From Lachnospiraceae bacterium (lineage in GTDB: Bacteria; Bacillota; Clostridia; Lachnospirales; Lachnospiraceae), in contig JAFRYA010000031.1 of NCBI GenBank assembly GCA_017441295.1, forward strand, positions 1 through 54,241: a stretch of DNA of 54,241 bases. Reading direction: 5' to 3'. The position numbers and the translations under genes are program-made. Positions 1 through 7,769 of this stretch are shown here, one piece after another. Position 1 is the first letter of the stretch. Every line of letters starts with the position of its first letter. Under the pieces are notes generated by a model. That model did no database searches and was not told the origin of the DNA. It saw nothing but the letters and a program-made list of their open reading frames with translations.

Positions 1-1
1 A

Positions 2-325
2 GGAAGTGTTCGTCCAGCGGAGTATATGAATTTCTCTTCGGGAATAGGCGCAATCCAAGGGCATATCTTTGTTGGCAGGATAAACGGAGAGAATGCCGGC
101 GTATACGCAAGCGAAGTCATGTACCTTGCAGCGAACCTTCTGATCGGTCAGAGCGAGTATGAGAATATTTCCAATCCGGACGATTACAGAGATACACAAT
201 TGAAGCTGAAGGGTATTAAGAAAATCAGCAGCATTCGAAATACGAATCCTTTGGCATATGCTTACATGGTCAAGTCCCTCCAGCTTTTGAGTGAGAACGG
301 GTTATACACAGAGAGTGTGCTGTGA
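2..325 (+). CDS. C-terminal part of an unrecognised protein (5' end outside window)
   Basis: An open frame runs from the first bases of the window to TGA at 323-325, giving 107 visible residues. The internal ATG at 26 has no ribosome binding site, and the frame is open upstream of it, so this is probably the tail of a longer gene rather than a 99-residue protein. The visible part is soluble and mixed alpha/beta, with a run of small hydrophobic residues (Ala-Gly-Val-Tyr-Ala) before a helix. I do not recognise the family and assign no function. The stop overlaps the ATG of a 39-codon frame at 325 (TGATG), which would allow translational coupling. Confidence 0.5.
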   Translation, partial: GSVRPAEYMNFSSGIGAIQGHIFVGRINGENAGVYASEVMYLAANLLIGQSEYENISNPDDYRDTQLKLKGIKKISSIRNTNPLAYAYMVKSLQLLSENGLYTESVL

Positions 326-444
326 TGGGCATACATATGGATATGTTCCCGCATACGGGTGACATCCATAATGGTGTCTCGGGGCATGTGGAGACTGTAT
401 GCTGCTTGTACCACCAAAAGAAAGACTTCATCTCAGTGCCGTAA
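325..444 (+). pseudogene. short coupled frame, possibly a decayed gene
   Basis: An ATG overlapping the preceding stop opens a 39-codon frame ending at TAA 442-444. The same frame stays open for 12 more codons after that stop (445-480). The residues after the stop (Glu-Leu-Lys-Asp-Asp-Gly-Tyr) look like ordinary protein. This could be a small protein, or the remains of a longer one broken by a nonsense change. There is no family match that I recognise. The 74 bases from there to the next gene hold nothing clear. Confidence 0.2.
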
Positions 445-518
445 GAGCTGAAGGATGACGGCTATATGAAACGCTTGAAATGAGACTGGTAACGTGATTT
501 TACGAGGATAAATGCAGA

Positions 519-1304
519 ATGATGATAGGAAGTTCAAATGATGCTGAATCCGTAAGGACACAGTATTCTACATCGAATGGTTTAAATACCAGGATCGCTT
601 TCCATGATATGTATTCCACTAACAAATATGGGTACGGCAACTGGATTCTATCAAACTATGAGATTTCTGAAGGAGCAAAGGTGTTGGAAGTGGGCTGCGG
701 CACTGCGAAAATGTGGGTGGGACATGATGATTTGATCGCAAAATGCGAGCTCCTGACGCTTACTGATATGTCAGAGGGAATGCTGTCGACAGCAAGAGAA
801 AACATCGGGGAAAGAAAAAACGTGGCATATGCTTTGGCGGATATTCAGGATATCCCCTTTGAGGATGATTCCTTTGATGCAGTAATTGCTAATTCTATGC
901 TTTATCATGTTCCAAATATAGAATGCGGGATTCGTGAAGTAAGAAGAGTTCTTAGGAATAAAGGTGTATTCTATTGCGCAACGTATGGAGAGAATAACTT
1001 TACTGACGTTCTTGCAGATTGGTTTGAGCTTGATGGGGAATCCTTCAGGCCTAACCATAATTTCACCATGCAAAACGGGGAGCAGAAACTTAAGGAGGTA
1101 TTTACGAACGTAGAAGCCAACTTCTATGAAGATTCTTTGCATATAACCAACATAGAAGATTTGACTGATTATCTGCGAAGTCTTGTATCCCTTAAGGCAA
1201 TCATCGATCTGCCATCTGACAGAATTCATGAGATTCTGATGCGGCATTCATGTAATGGGACGATAGAACTGCCCAAAGAATATGGTATGTTCGTCTGCAG
1301 ATGA
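519..1304 (+). CDS. class I SAM-dependent methyltransferase
   Basis: The 261-residue protein has the Rossmann-type methyltransferase core of the Methyltransf_11/UbiE group. Motif I is VLEVGCGTAKMW near residue 60. The acidic end of strand 2 is LTLTDMSEGML, and the post-motif region is DDSFDAVIANSMLYHV near residues 115-130, which would hold SAM. The C-terminal 90 residues are variable and presumably recognise the substrate. The substrate cannot be told from sequence. Start 519 follows a GAGG at 504-507 with rather long spacing; ATG 522 is equally possible. It stands alone among unrelated small genes. A 164-base gap with no clear element follows. Confidence 0.85.
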   Translation: MMIGSSNDAESVRTQYSTSNGLNTRIAFHDMYSTNKYGYGNWILSNYEISEGAKVLEVGCGTAKMWVGHDDLIAKCELLTLTDMSEGMLSTARENIGERKNVAYALADIQDIPFEDDSFDAVIANSMLYHVPNIECGIREVRRVLRNKGVFYCATYGENNFTDVLADWFELDGESFRPNHNFTMQNGEQKLKEVFTNVEANFYEDSLHITNIEDLTDYLRSLVSLKAIIDLPSDRIHEILMRHSCNGTIELPKEYGMFVCR

Positions 1305-1468
1305 CAAATGCCGGGCTGTAGATTTATTTCTTAATCAGAAGTTAATTGAGATGGTTGTTTTGTACAAACGAAGAAATAGATAAATCTGGATTTATAAGGT
1401 GATTTGCATAGTGAAGGTTTCCGAAATTCATTTGGTTATGTTATTTGAGAAAGTGAGATTATGAAATA

Positions 1469-2071
1469 ATGCATATCTATGTTGATTTTGATGATTGTCT
1501 GTGCGAGACGGGAAGGGCATTCTCAAAGCTAGCAATGGAAATGTTCAATAAGAATGTTCCTTATGACCAGATTCATTGTTTTGAACTGGCCAAGTCTTTT
1601 GATCTGGATGCGGAACAATACGAGAGGTTTATGCTTCGTGGGCATGAGTCGGAGGTACTGTTGTCTTTTGACGCGACGCCGGGAGCTGCGGAAACCATTA
1701 ACGAATGGATTTCCTGCGGGTACGAAGTATCGATTATTACCGGCCGCCCATCAAGCGTTTATGAGACATCTCGCATATGGCTGGATGAACATGGACTTAA
1801 GAACGTCAGACTGTACTGTCTCAATAAATATGGAAGGGATTACTTTATCAAAAACAGTAGCAGTACTCTTGAACTGGAAGACTATTACAGGATGAAATTT
1901 GATTACGCAGTTGAGGATTCTCCAAATGCGTTTAGATTTTTCGAACATCTGCCGGAACTTAAGGTTCTGGTGTTTGACAGGCCATGGAACAAAGAATGTG
2001 CTTTCCCAAATGGTAATTATCAAAGATGCGCCGATTGGGAGAGCATTCGCAAGATTGTTGCAGGTGAGTAA
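1469..2071 (+). CDS. HAD-superfamily 5'(3')-deoxyribonucleotidase-like phosphatase
   Basis: The 200-residue protein has the NT5C-type HAD layout. Motif I is DFDDCLCETG (residues 6-15): Asp6 is the predicted nucleophile and Asp8 the acid/base. Motif II is the Thr/Ser of SIITGRPSSV near residues 88-97. The late acidic motif is AVEDSPNA near residues 146-153, for Mg2+ binding. The family dephosphorylates deoxyribonucleotides or related small phosphates in the cytosol; the real substrate here is open. The start at 1469 has only a weak Shine-Dalgarno (GTGAGA) and is preceded by a three-codon ATG-AAA-TAA mini-frame. It lies immediately upstream of a broken gene remnant. Confidence 0.8.
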   Translation: MHIYVDFDDCLCETGRAFSKLAMEMFNKNVPYDQIHCFELAKSFDLDAEQYERFMLRGHESEVLLSFDATPGAAETINEWISCGYEVSIITGRPSSVYETSRIWLDEHGLKNVRLYCLNKYGRDYFIKNSSSTLELEDYYRMKFDYAVEDSPNAFRFFEHLPELKVLVFDRPWNKECAFPNGNYQRCADWESIRKIVAGE

Positions 2072-2114
2072 GAAAGAGACGTGCAATAAGAATTCAAGTT
2101 TTGAAGGAGGAAGC

Positions 2115-2234
2115 ATAATTCCTAAGGTTAAGCTTACAATTACAGAGAGCAAATACAGAGGCGGGTATTTCAAAAAAGGGCAAGAGTTTATCGTTGAAGA
2201 TTTAACACTTGTTTTTCGGTTGTGTGTCAAATAA
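2115..2234 (+). pseudogene. truncated TIGR04076-family protein remnant
   Basis: After a good Shine-Dalgarno (GAAGGAGGAAGC), the frame reads I-P-K-V-K-L-T-I-T-E-S-K-Y-R-G-G-Y and then K-K-G-Q-E-F-I-V-E-D-L. This is the N-terminal signature of the small TIGR04076 family, recalled from memory. The initiation codon position now holds ATA/ATT rather than ATG. Similarity stops after the Glu-Asp-Leu, where the family normally continues into a Cys-Pro-Pro stretch; here the frame enters unrelated sequence and stops at 2232. So both the start and the C-terminal half are lost. The break coincides with the first copy of the TTGACACA-type repeat (2212-2230), which suggests an insertion or deletion endpoint. 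Confidence 0.6.
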
Positions 2235-2413
2235 TTAAAATTTCAAGAAGATTTTTGGCATGAGTACACGATTTGGACGTCTTAAGATTGGTGCTTTTCT
2301 TGTTTGAGAGAATAAAACCTAAAATTTGGATACTGTTATGACACACAAGCGCAAAATATATGTCATCAAATCGCTTAAAACTCTCAATTTGACACACGAA
2401 CGCAAAAAAAATG
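2212..2413. repeat. cluster of three TTGACACA-type repeats
   Basis: Three related 19-25 base units lie in this AT-rich gap. One is at 2212-2230, and on the minus strand reads TTGACACACAACCGAAAAA. The second is at 2339-2362 (+, TGACACACAAGCGCAAAA followed by TATATG). The third is at 2389-2413 (+, TTGACACACGAACGCAAAA followed by AAAATG). Three more units lie at 50812-51003. The 2212-2230 unit matches the one at 50981-50999 over 19 bases exactly. A short hairpin (TAGCAG/CTGCTA, 2414-2429) follows the third unit, before the HIT gene. The rest of the 2235-2472 gap shows no coding sequence. Confidence 0.6.
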
Positions 2414-2472
2414 TAGCAGGATGCTGCTAATAGCACGATTAATAGATTAAACTGGGATTTGCAGGAAAAAAT

Positions 2473-2934
2473 ATGTTGAATTGTGATTGGTGCAACCTAT
2501 CTGAAGAAGACAAGAGATTTCAGGTTTACGAGAGTACATCATGGTCTGTTTTTCTTTCTGATGAACAGGATTATATAGGGCGTTGCATTTTGGTGTTGAA
2601 ACGCCACTGTGGTTCAATGTCAAATATAACAGTTGCTGAATGGAACGAACTCCACAATCTTATTTGTAAAGTGGAGACATGTTTGAAGAATGTTTTAGGA
2701 GCAACCCTGTGTAATTGGAGCTGTTTAATGAATAGTTTTTATAAAGAGTCTGATCCGAATCCTCATCTTCATATACACGTTAGGCCCAGATACGATAAAC
2801 CTGTTGTGATTAATGGAAACACTTATATTGACAGAGAGTTTGGGCATCATTATGCAATGAACAAGAGCGGGATAATTCCCGATAAAGATAAAGAAGCAGT
2901 GTTTAATATGTTAAAGGACTGGCTGAGCCAGTAA
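2473..2934 (+). CDS. HIT-family nucleotide hydrolase/transferase-like protein
   Basis: The 153-residue protein carries the histidine triad as PHLHIHVRPRY near residues 97-107; the middle histidine is the expected nucleophile. A second conserved patch is REFGHHYAMN near residues 119-128. An N-terminal CDWC pair (Cys4, Cys7) may bind metal. HIT proteins hydrolyse or transfer nucleoside phosphates such as Ap4A or adenylated substrates; this one resembles the small bacterial Hint/Fhit-like group of diadenosine hydrolases. The start has no strong Shine-Dalgarno (GCAGGAAAAAAT), and it lies directly downstream of the repeat cluster. It is followed after 19 bases by a membrane protein gene. Confidence 0.8.
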   Translation: MLNCDWCNLSEEDKRFQVYESTSWSVFLSDEQDYIGRCILVLKRHCGSMSNITVAEWNELHNLICKVETCLKNVLGATLCNWSCLMNSFYKESDPNPHLHIHVRPRYDKPVVINGNTYIDREFGHHYAMNKSGIIPDKDKEAVFNMLKDWLSQ

Positions 2935-2953
2935 ATTCCGAACTTACGATTAC

Positions 2954-3475
2954 ATGAAAATACTAATTTTTATAATTACAGGCGGCTCCATTTTGCTATG
3001 CGCGTGTTTTAGCATTATTTATATAAAAACACATTCAGGCGCAGCTTTTTCAATCGCAATAACTTTTGGAACAATTGCATATCATTTTCTGATGAGATTG
3101 ATAGTCGGACTGATAATCAGCCAGATAATGAAGAACAAAGCTGATTATAACAAAAAATGGTATCAATGCAGATCATGGGAGCTTAAGATATACAAAAAAA
3201 TTAATATAAAAAAGTGGAAACGTGTAATGCCGTCGTATGAACCGGAATACTTTAATCCGAGAACACACAGCTGGGATGAGATCGCTCAGGCAATGTGTCA
3301 GGCTGAAATTGTTCATGAGATAATAGTAGTATTAAGTTTTGTCCCGATTGTTTTTTCCATCTGGTTTGGAGCATTGCTTGTTTTTGTAATTACATCTGTA
3401 GTGGCGGCTGCATTTGATATGGTTTTTGTAATGATGCAAAGATATAACCGCTCGAGAATAGTAAAGATGATATGA
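2954..3475 (+). CDS. small membrane protein, possibly CrtO-like acyltransferase family
   Basis: The 173-residue protein has two hydrophobic N-terminal segments (about residues 3-24 and 30-55), a polar central loop and two C-terminal segments (about 115-135 and 137-155). The loop pattern WELKIYKKINIKKWK, then a Pro, a His and an Ala-Glu-Ile-Val-His-Glu, resembles the glycosyl-4,4'-diaponeurosporenoate acyltransferase-like membrane family. That match is from memory and is tentative. No carotenoid genes are nearby, so a carotenoid substrate is not implied. Its stop overlaps the next start (ATGA at 3472-3475), so the two genes are probably co-translated. Confidence 0.6.
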   Translation: MKILIFIITGGSILLCACFSIIYIKTHSGAAFSIAITFGTIAYHFLMRLIVGLIISQIMKNKADYNKKWYQCRSWELKIYKKINIKKWKRVMPSYEPEYFNPRTHSWDEIAQAMCQAEIVHEIIVVLSFVPIVFSIWFGALLVFVITSVVAAAFDMVFVMMQRYNRSRIVKMI

Positions 3476-4377
3476 ACCTTTCAGAATATAATGACAAAAA
3501 GATAATAGTTTATTTGAAAGACGGCAGCACCTTTGCTGGTTTTGGCACTCATAACTCGCTGGAATACAGCTATGGTGAATTTGGCATAAAGTCAGAATGT
3601 CTGCAGATCTGTGACTATCTTATAAGAGAAGACGAGATCGAAAGAGTAGAGATTATAGATGCTCCTCCTTCAATCCGCAGTACTGAAGAAGAAATGGCTA
3701 TGATCTTTTCAGTTAGAAGATCCTTTTCTGAACATCTTCATCGCTGGGAAGATAATGAACTGCCTGATAAGTATGATCATAACTGCTTTGAATATTCCGC
3801 ACAGCCAACCAGGAAAGAGTTTGAAAGCGCTTTGGCTTTTCAAAAAGAAAGAGGAGATAAATTTATTAAGCTTGAGGGCTGCAGCCCGCTGGTTAATGAT
3901 TTCGGCCTTGAAACAGGCATTACGCTTACGATGCAACTGTTTGGGAACGCAGATGACTGGCATGTAAATGATGAAATAATAATAAAAGAACCGGAATATA
4001 AAGATATCATAGCCATTGAACTTAAGCATTTCGGACAGATGTACGGCGAAGATTTTACTGTACGTAATGCCGATGAATTATTTGAATTTTTGGACTTCAG
4101 AGGAGCATATATAGACGGTAAATTAGTTGGTTCATATTATTTCTATTCATCAAACGGATTCACCTGTATTGATGGATTGATAGTTGATAAAGACTACCGA
4201 AATAGGTATGTGGCAACAACGCTCTTAAAACACGCTGTAAATGAAGTTGCAGGTGATGTTGTTTTCCTGCATGCTGATGAGGATGATACACCTAAAGAAA
4301 TGTATGAAAAATTAGGCTTTCGAGAAGTCGACAGGCTTTACGAGTATCTTGCAACGGATATTACAAGTATTATATGA
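3472..4377 (+). CDS. GNAT N-acetyltransferase with N-terminal Sm-like domain
   Basis: The 301-residue protein has two parts. Residues 1-65 (KKIIVYLKDGSTFAGFG, ending in EIERVEIID) look like a small Sm/LSm-type beta-barrel found as stand-alone proteins in Firmicutes. Residues about 180-300 form a GNAT acetyltransferase: the acetyl-CoA loop lies around IDGLIVDKDYRNRYVATTLL (about 232-251), followed by a C-terminal YEKLGF motif typical of the family. The acetyl acceptor is unknown. The gene overlaps the upstream membrane protein by four bases. It ends 13 bases before the next acetyltransferase start, so the three probably share a transcript. Confidence 0.75.
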   Translation: MNLSEYNDKKIIVYLKDGSTFAGFGTHNSLEYSYGEFGIKSECLQICDYLIREDEIERVEIIDAPPSIRSTEEEMAMIFSVRRSFSEHLHRWEDNELPDKYDHNCFEYSAQPTRKEFESALAFQKERGDKFIKLEGCSPLVNDFGLETGITLTMQLFGNADDWHVNDEIIIKEPEYKDIIAIELKHFGQMYGEDFTVRNADELFEFLDFRGAYIDGKLVGSYYFYSSNGFTCIDGLIVDKDYRNRYVATTLLKHAVNEVAGDVVFLHADEDDTPKEMYEKLGFREVDRLYEYLATDITSII

Positions 4378-4390
4378 AGGAATAAAAGTT

Positions 4391-4924
4391 ATGGAATTGG
4401 AAACTGAAAGGCTTTTGCTTCGCCCGTGGAAAGAAACAGACGCAAGAGAATGTTATAGATACGCTCAGGATCCGTTAGTTGGCCCTATTGCAGGCTGGCA
4501 GATCCATCCAAGTGTGGAACATTCCAGGCTGGTAATCAGAGATGTTCTGGCTGTGCCCGAGACTTATGCGATAGTGCTTAAGGAGACAGGACTGCCTATA
4601 GGCAGCATAAGCCTGCATTTCCACAGCGATCTGGCTCATGAAGATGATGAGGCTGAACTGGGTTATTGGCTGGGAGTACCATATTGGGGACGAGGTATAA
4701 TGCCTGAAGCGGGCAGAGAGGTTCTGCGCCATGCATTCGAAGACCTAAAACTTAACCGTGTGTGGTGCGGATATTATGAAGGCAATGAAAGGTCCAAGCG
4801 TGTTCAGGAAAAGCTTGGTTTCAAGTACCAATGGACAAATGAAAAGCTGTTTGTTTCTCAGATGAACGAATTCCGAAAGGGCTATGCTAATCTGCTGACT
4901 AAAGAAGATTACGAAAAACTATAA
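4391..4924 (+). CDS. RimJ/RimL-type GNAT N-acetyltransferase
   Basis: The 177-residue protein begins METERLLLRPW-like (MELETERLLLRPW), the usual opening of this family. The acetyl-CoA site is ELGYWLGVPYWGRGIMPEA near residues 95-113, and the C-terminus has the NERSKRVQEKLGFKY motif. Such enzymes acetylate ribosomal protein N-termini, amino acids or antibiotics; the acceptor here is unknown. An upstream in-frame ATG at 4349 exists, but it lies inside the previous gene. The start at 4391 is chosen for its AAGGA Shine-Dalgarno (4377-4381) and the family-like N-terminus. An intrinsic terminator follows the stop. Confidence 0.85.
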   Translation: MELETERLLLRPWKETDARECYRYAQDPLVGPIAGWQIHPSVEHSRLVIRDVLAVPETYAIVLKETGLPIGSISLHFHSDLAHEDDEAELGYWLGVPYWGRGIMPEAGREVLRHAFEDLKLNRVWCGYYEGNERSKRVQEKLGFKYQWTNEKLFVSQMNEFRKGYANLLTKEDYEKL

Positions 4925-4947
4925 TGTATAGTAATTGATTAAATAAT

Positions 4948-4992
4948 GGAGTATAATCCATAAAAATGGATTTACTCCTTTTTTATTTTTTT
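4948..4992 (+). terminator. intrinsic terminator after the acetyltransferase pair
   Basis: GGAGTATAATCCAT pairs with ATGGATTTACTCC around an AAAA loop, with one bulged base, and is followed by a 13-base T-rich tract. It closes the 2954-4924 gene group. The tract overlaps the start of the next gene's ribosome binding region. Confidence 0.85.
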
Positions 4993-5005
4993 GAAAGGAA
5001 TGCAA

Positions 5006-5290
5006 ATGAAGCATTATATTATTGCCAAATTTAAGAATAGAGAAGATACTGAGCGTCTGCTGCCGGAGATTACAGAGCTTTTTAACAGAACTCTTGAAAT
5101 CGAAGGCGTGGACGCTGTTGTTATACATAAGAATAATAGCACCAGAGAGAACCGCTTCAGCATTATGATTGAAATGACTGTTACTCCGGAAGGCCTGGAG
5201 CGGTATGACGTATGCGAGCCCCATAAGCTTTGGAAGAGCAAATACGGTAGTCTGCTGGAGGCCAAAGCTATCTTCGATTGCGAAGAATAA
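5006..5290 (+). CDS. Dabb (stress-responsive A/B barrel) domain protein
   Basis: The 94-residue protein is a single ferredoxin-like alpha+beta barrel: strands at residues 2-9 (KHYIIAKF) and 35-42, then a strand with Arg-Phe-Ser-Ile-Met-Ile-Glu-Met, ending in the family-like segment around HKLWKSKYG. Dabb proteins are small dimers found alone or next to catabolic enzymes; a specific role cannot be assigned. ATG 5006 is preferred over ATG 5000 and TTG 4991, because AAAGGA at 4994-4999 sits six bases upstream of it. It lies 68 bases upstream of the URO-D gene and may be its partner. Confidence 0.75.
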   Translation: MKHYIIAKFKNREDTERLLPEITELFNRTLEIEGVDAVVIHKNNSTRENRFSIMIEMTVTPEGLERYDVCEPHKLWKSKYGSLLEAKAIFDCEE

Positions 5291-5358
5291 TCATTAATCT
5301 GTACATCGGCTGTAATTTACAGCTAATGAATAAATTTCATCTTTAATGGAGGAGGATT

Positions 5359-6345
5359 ATGTTAACTGCAAAAGAAAATTTGCGGGAAGTCATGAAAAAA
5401 GACGGCCATCCTGACCGTTTTGTTAATCAGTATGACTTTCTGCATGTACTTGTTCCGGACCTGTATTATATGGGCGGATACCCGCTTGAGCCAGGCAAGG
5501 AAGGTTATGATCAATTCGGTGTTCTGTGGAGATTTCCAGAAGGACAGATGGGTGCATTCCCTGTTCATGATGACGAACACAGAGTGCTGAAAGACATTAC
5601 CGAATGGAGAGAAATCGTTCACAAACCATTTATCCCTGATGATCCCGGATACTGGGGAATGCTGAACGGATTTGCAGCTCAGGCAGACAGAGAAAATCAA
5701 TATAGTTGCGCGCTGCAGACCCAGGGTATCTTCGAGCGTCTGCATGCTCTGATGGGAATGGAAGATGCTATGGCTAACTTCTACATGGAGCCGGAAGAAA
5801 TGCATGAACTGATAGATTTCCTGGTTGAAATCGAATTGGATTTTGCCCGCGTAATGATTGAAAAGGTTGGCATCGAAGCAGTCCTGCATCATGATGACTG
5901 GGGCAGCCTTAAGACATCATTCATGTCACCACAGATGTTTGATGAATTCATCACACCTGCTTACAAGAAGATTTATGGATATTATCATGAGCACAATGTA
6001 CTTGTTGTACACCATAATGACGCATATTCAGCAAACCTCGTACCTTCAATGATCGAGATGGGAATCGATATCTGGCAGGGCGCTACCCCTACAAATAATA
6101 TCCCTGAACTCATTAAGAAATACGGCGGCCAGATCACATTCATGGGCGAGATTGAGACTAAGGTTTGTGACCTGCCTACATGGACACCTGAGATTATTGC
6201 TGCTGAAGTTGAAAGAGCCTGCAGAAAATGCGGTATCCATAGCTTCATTCCGTGCCAGACTGCCGGTATGTCAGGCAGCGCGTTCCCTGGTGTTTACGAG
6301 GAAATCCGTAAGCAGATCGATCGCATGAGTAAGGAAATGTTTTAA
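5359..6345 (+). CDS. uroporphyrinogen decarboxylase (URO-D) family protein
   Basis: The 328-residue protein has the TIM-barrel fold of the URO-D family, which also includes the cobamide-dependent methyltransferases MtaA, MtbA and CmuA. Visible landmarks are LHHDDWGS (176-183), VHHNDAYSANL (217-227), MGEIE (262-266) and FIPCQTAGMSGSAFPG (296-311). The usual zinc ligands of MtaA-type methyltransferases (His-X-Cys plus a later Cys) are only partly present: His218/His219 are followed by Asn-Asp, with Cys299 late in the chain. No heme genes are nearby, so a corrinoid or demethylation-type role is more likely than heme synthesis, but this is inference. GGAGGAGG precedes the ATG. Confidence 0.75.
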   Translation: MLTAKENLREVMKKDGHPDRFVNQYDFLHVLVPDLYYMGGYPLEPGKEGYDQFGVLWRFPEGQMGAFPVHDDEHRVLKDITEWREIVHKPFIPDDPGYWGMLNGFAAQADRENQYSCALQTQGIFERLHALMGMEDAMANFYMEPEEMHELIDFLVEIELDFARVMIEKVGIEAVLHHDDWGSLKTSFMSPQMFDEFITPAYKKIYGYYHEHNVLVVHHNDAYSANLVPSMIEMGIDIWQGATPTNNIPELIKKYGGQITFMGEIETKVCDLPTWTPEIIAAEVERACRKCGIHSFIPCQTAGMSGSAFPGVYEEIRKQIDRMSKEMF

Positions 6346-6365
6346 TTTTGGAGGATGACATAAAA

Positions 6366-7283
6366 ATGTTCTGTACTAAATGTGGTTCTAAATTACCAGA
6401 CGGCGTGAGATTCTGTATTAATTGCGGAGCACCTGTTAAAGCTGCAATGCCTTCCCAGGCAGCGCCTTCACCAACACCTGCTCCGGCTCCCGTACAGACA
6501 CCTGCAGAGCAGAATCCGGTCCAGCAGGCACAGCCTGTTAATCGCAAACTGCATAAGCAGTACCGCGTCTTAAACGTAATGGAATATGGCGAAGAGCCAT
6601 GGCCATATGTCTATCCTTCAATAGATCTGACAGGCCAGATAGTTCCTGAACCACAGGATCACATGATCAGTGCTCCGGTAGTTGCCAAATCAGTTTCACT
6701 CGAATGTATGGCTGATGGTGAAAAGAATTACAGAACTGTTTTCAGGCTTTCCGATATTGCCATGAATATTTATGTCTCTGACGCTCGAGTTATGTTCCTT
6801 TGTGACCAATATGACAAAGGAGGAACATGGCATGGCGGACTGACTGCAATTGCCTTGACCGCAATTGAAAGAGGCGTTGCCAGAGCCAGAACCAATGGTA
6901 AGACGCTGGCAGGTCATATCAGGCTGGAATGGCTGAAGCATATTATGTATATGCATAAAAGCGGAATATTGTACGATGAATCCATGAGACTGGTTTATTG
7001 TGACAGAGCAGAGACATTCTGGCGTTTGGATGTGTCATTCCCGAAGTCTGTTGACGCAGCTGTAATTGCAAATGATATTATGCACAGAGCTGCAGCGCTG
7101 CGAAGCACAATGGATGGAAAGGGCAAAGTTCCTGAAAGCAGTCTTCAGTTTTACAGAGAGCATGCGGATAGTTCGGTACAGATCCAGTTTAATCCTGACA
7201 AAAAGACCTTTTCCAAGGTTTCATTCCCGGAGTCTATTTTGGCACCGGGCGGAAAAGACTGGAATCCTAACTGGCCTTCATAA
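6366..7283 (+). CDS. zinc-ribbon protein with uncharacterised C-terminal domain
   Basis: The 305-residue protein starts with a zinc ribbon: CTKCGSKLPDG (residues 3-13) and CINCGAPV (20-27) supply four cysteines. A Pro/Ala/Gln-rich linker follows (about 31-62), then a roughly 240-residue globular domain I do not recognise. No membrane segment is visible. Similar short ribbons head many Clostridial membrane or signalling proteins. ATG 6366 is preferred over TTG 6348, because GGAGG at 6349-6353 would otherwise lie inside the coding sequence. The gene follows the URO-D gene by 20 bases. Its last six bases overlap the end of the convergent glycosylase gene. Confidence 0.7.
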   Translation: MFCTKCGSKLPDGVRFCINCGAPVKAAMPSQAAPSPTPAPAPVQTPAEQNPVQQAQPVNRKLHKQYRVLNVMEYGEEPWPYVYPSIDLTGQIVPEPQDHMISAPVVAKSVSLECMADGEKNYRTVFRLSDIAMNIYVSDARVMFLCDQYDKGGTWHGGLTAIALTAIERGVARARTNGKTLAGHIRLEWLKHIMYMHKSGILYDESMRLVYCDRAETFWRLDVSFPKSVDAAVIANDIMHRAAALRSTMDGKGKVPESSLQFYREHADSSVQIQFNPDKKTFSKVSFPESILAPGGKDWNPNWPS

Positions 7284-7769
7284 AATGACTGACCATGCTT
7301 CAATCAGCCTGTCCAGACTCCAAGCGGCATTGGCCGGACTGGTAGAAGGCAGTATGACAGCTGCGCGGCCGGTTATCGGTTCAATATACTTTTTGTACAT
7401 TTCACCGGATTTGTTGCCATTGCAGTAGATTGCTTCAATGCTGGCAGTTGTAAGAATAGGAGTCAGATCATTTGGCACCACGTCTTTTATGGTTGAATCT
7501 GAAGATCCGACAATAGAACATTGATGAATGGAATCCCATACAGCTATGTGGTTCCTTAACAGAAACAAATGACGTTCCTCAACAGTTTGAGGGACGTCTT
7601 CTTTATATAACGCCGCAACGACTTTCCAGAAACGGTTCTGTGGATGACCGTAGAAATACTTCATTTCACGTGTTTTAACAGAAGGAAAGCTGCCCAGAAT
7701 GAGTATTCTGGATTGTTCGTCATAAGTTGGCTCTATTGGATGAACGATCGTTGTTGGCTGTTGTTTCAT
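7278..7769 (-). CDS. DNA-deoxyinosine glycosylase (UDG family 6)
   Basis: The 163-residue protein has the uracil/hypoxanthine-DNA glycosylase fold. ILILGSFPSVKTRE (about 22-35) is the active-site strand and loop, and FYGHPQNRFWKVVAALY (about 39-55) is the family 6 signature. PSTSPANA near residues 142-149 matches the second motif. The family removes hypoxanthine formed by adenine deamination, starting base excision repair. Length and motifs look complete. It overlaps the aminotransferase gene by four bases (ATGA at 7766-7769), so the two are co-translated. It runs convergent into the zinc-ribbon gene with a six-base overlap and no terminator between them. Confidence 0.85.
   Translation of the reverse strand: MKQQPTTIVHPIEPTYDEQSRILILGSFPSVKTREMKYFYGHPQNRFWKVVAALYKEDVPQTVEERHLFLLRNHIAVWDSIHQCSIVGSSDSTIKDVVPNDLTPILTTASIEAIYCNGNKSGEMYKKYIEPITGRAAVILPSTSPANAAWSLDRLIEAWSVIL

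Noticed and set aside
771..1247. 158-residue minus-strand frame opposite the methyltransferase
   Set aside because: It lacks a ribosome binding site and family features, and lies fully inside a clear methyltransferase gene.
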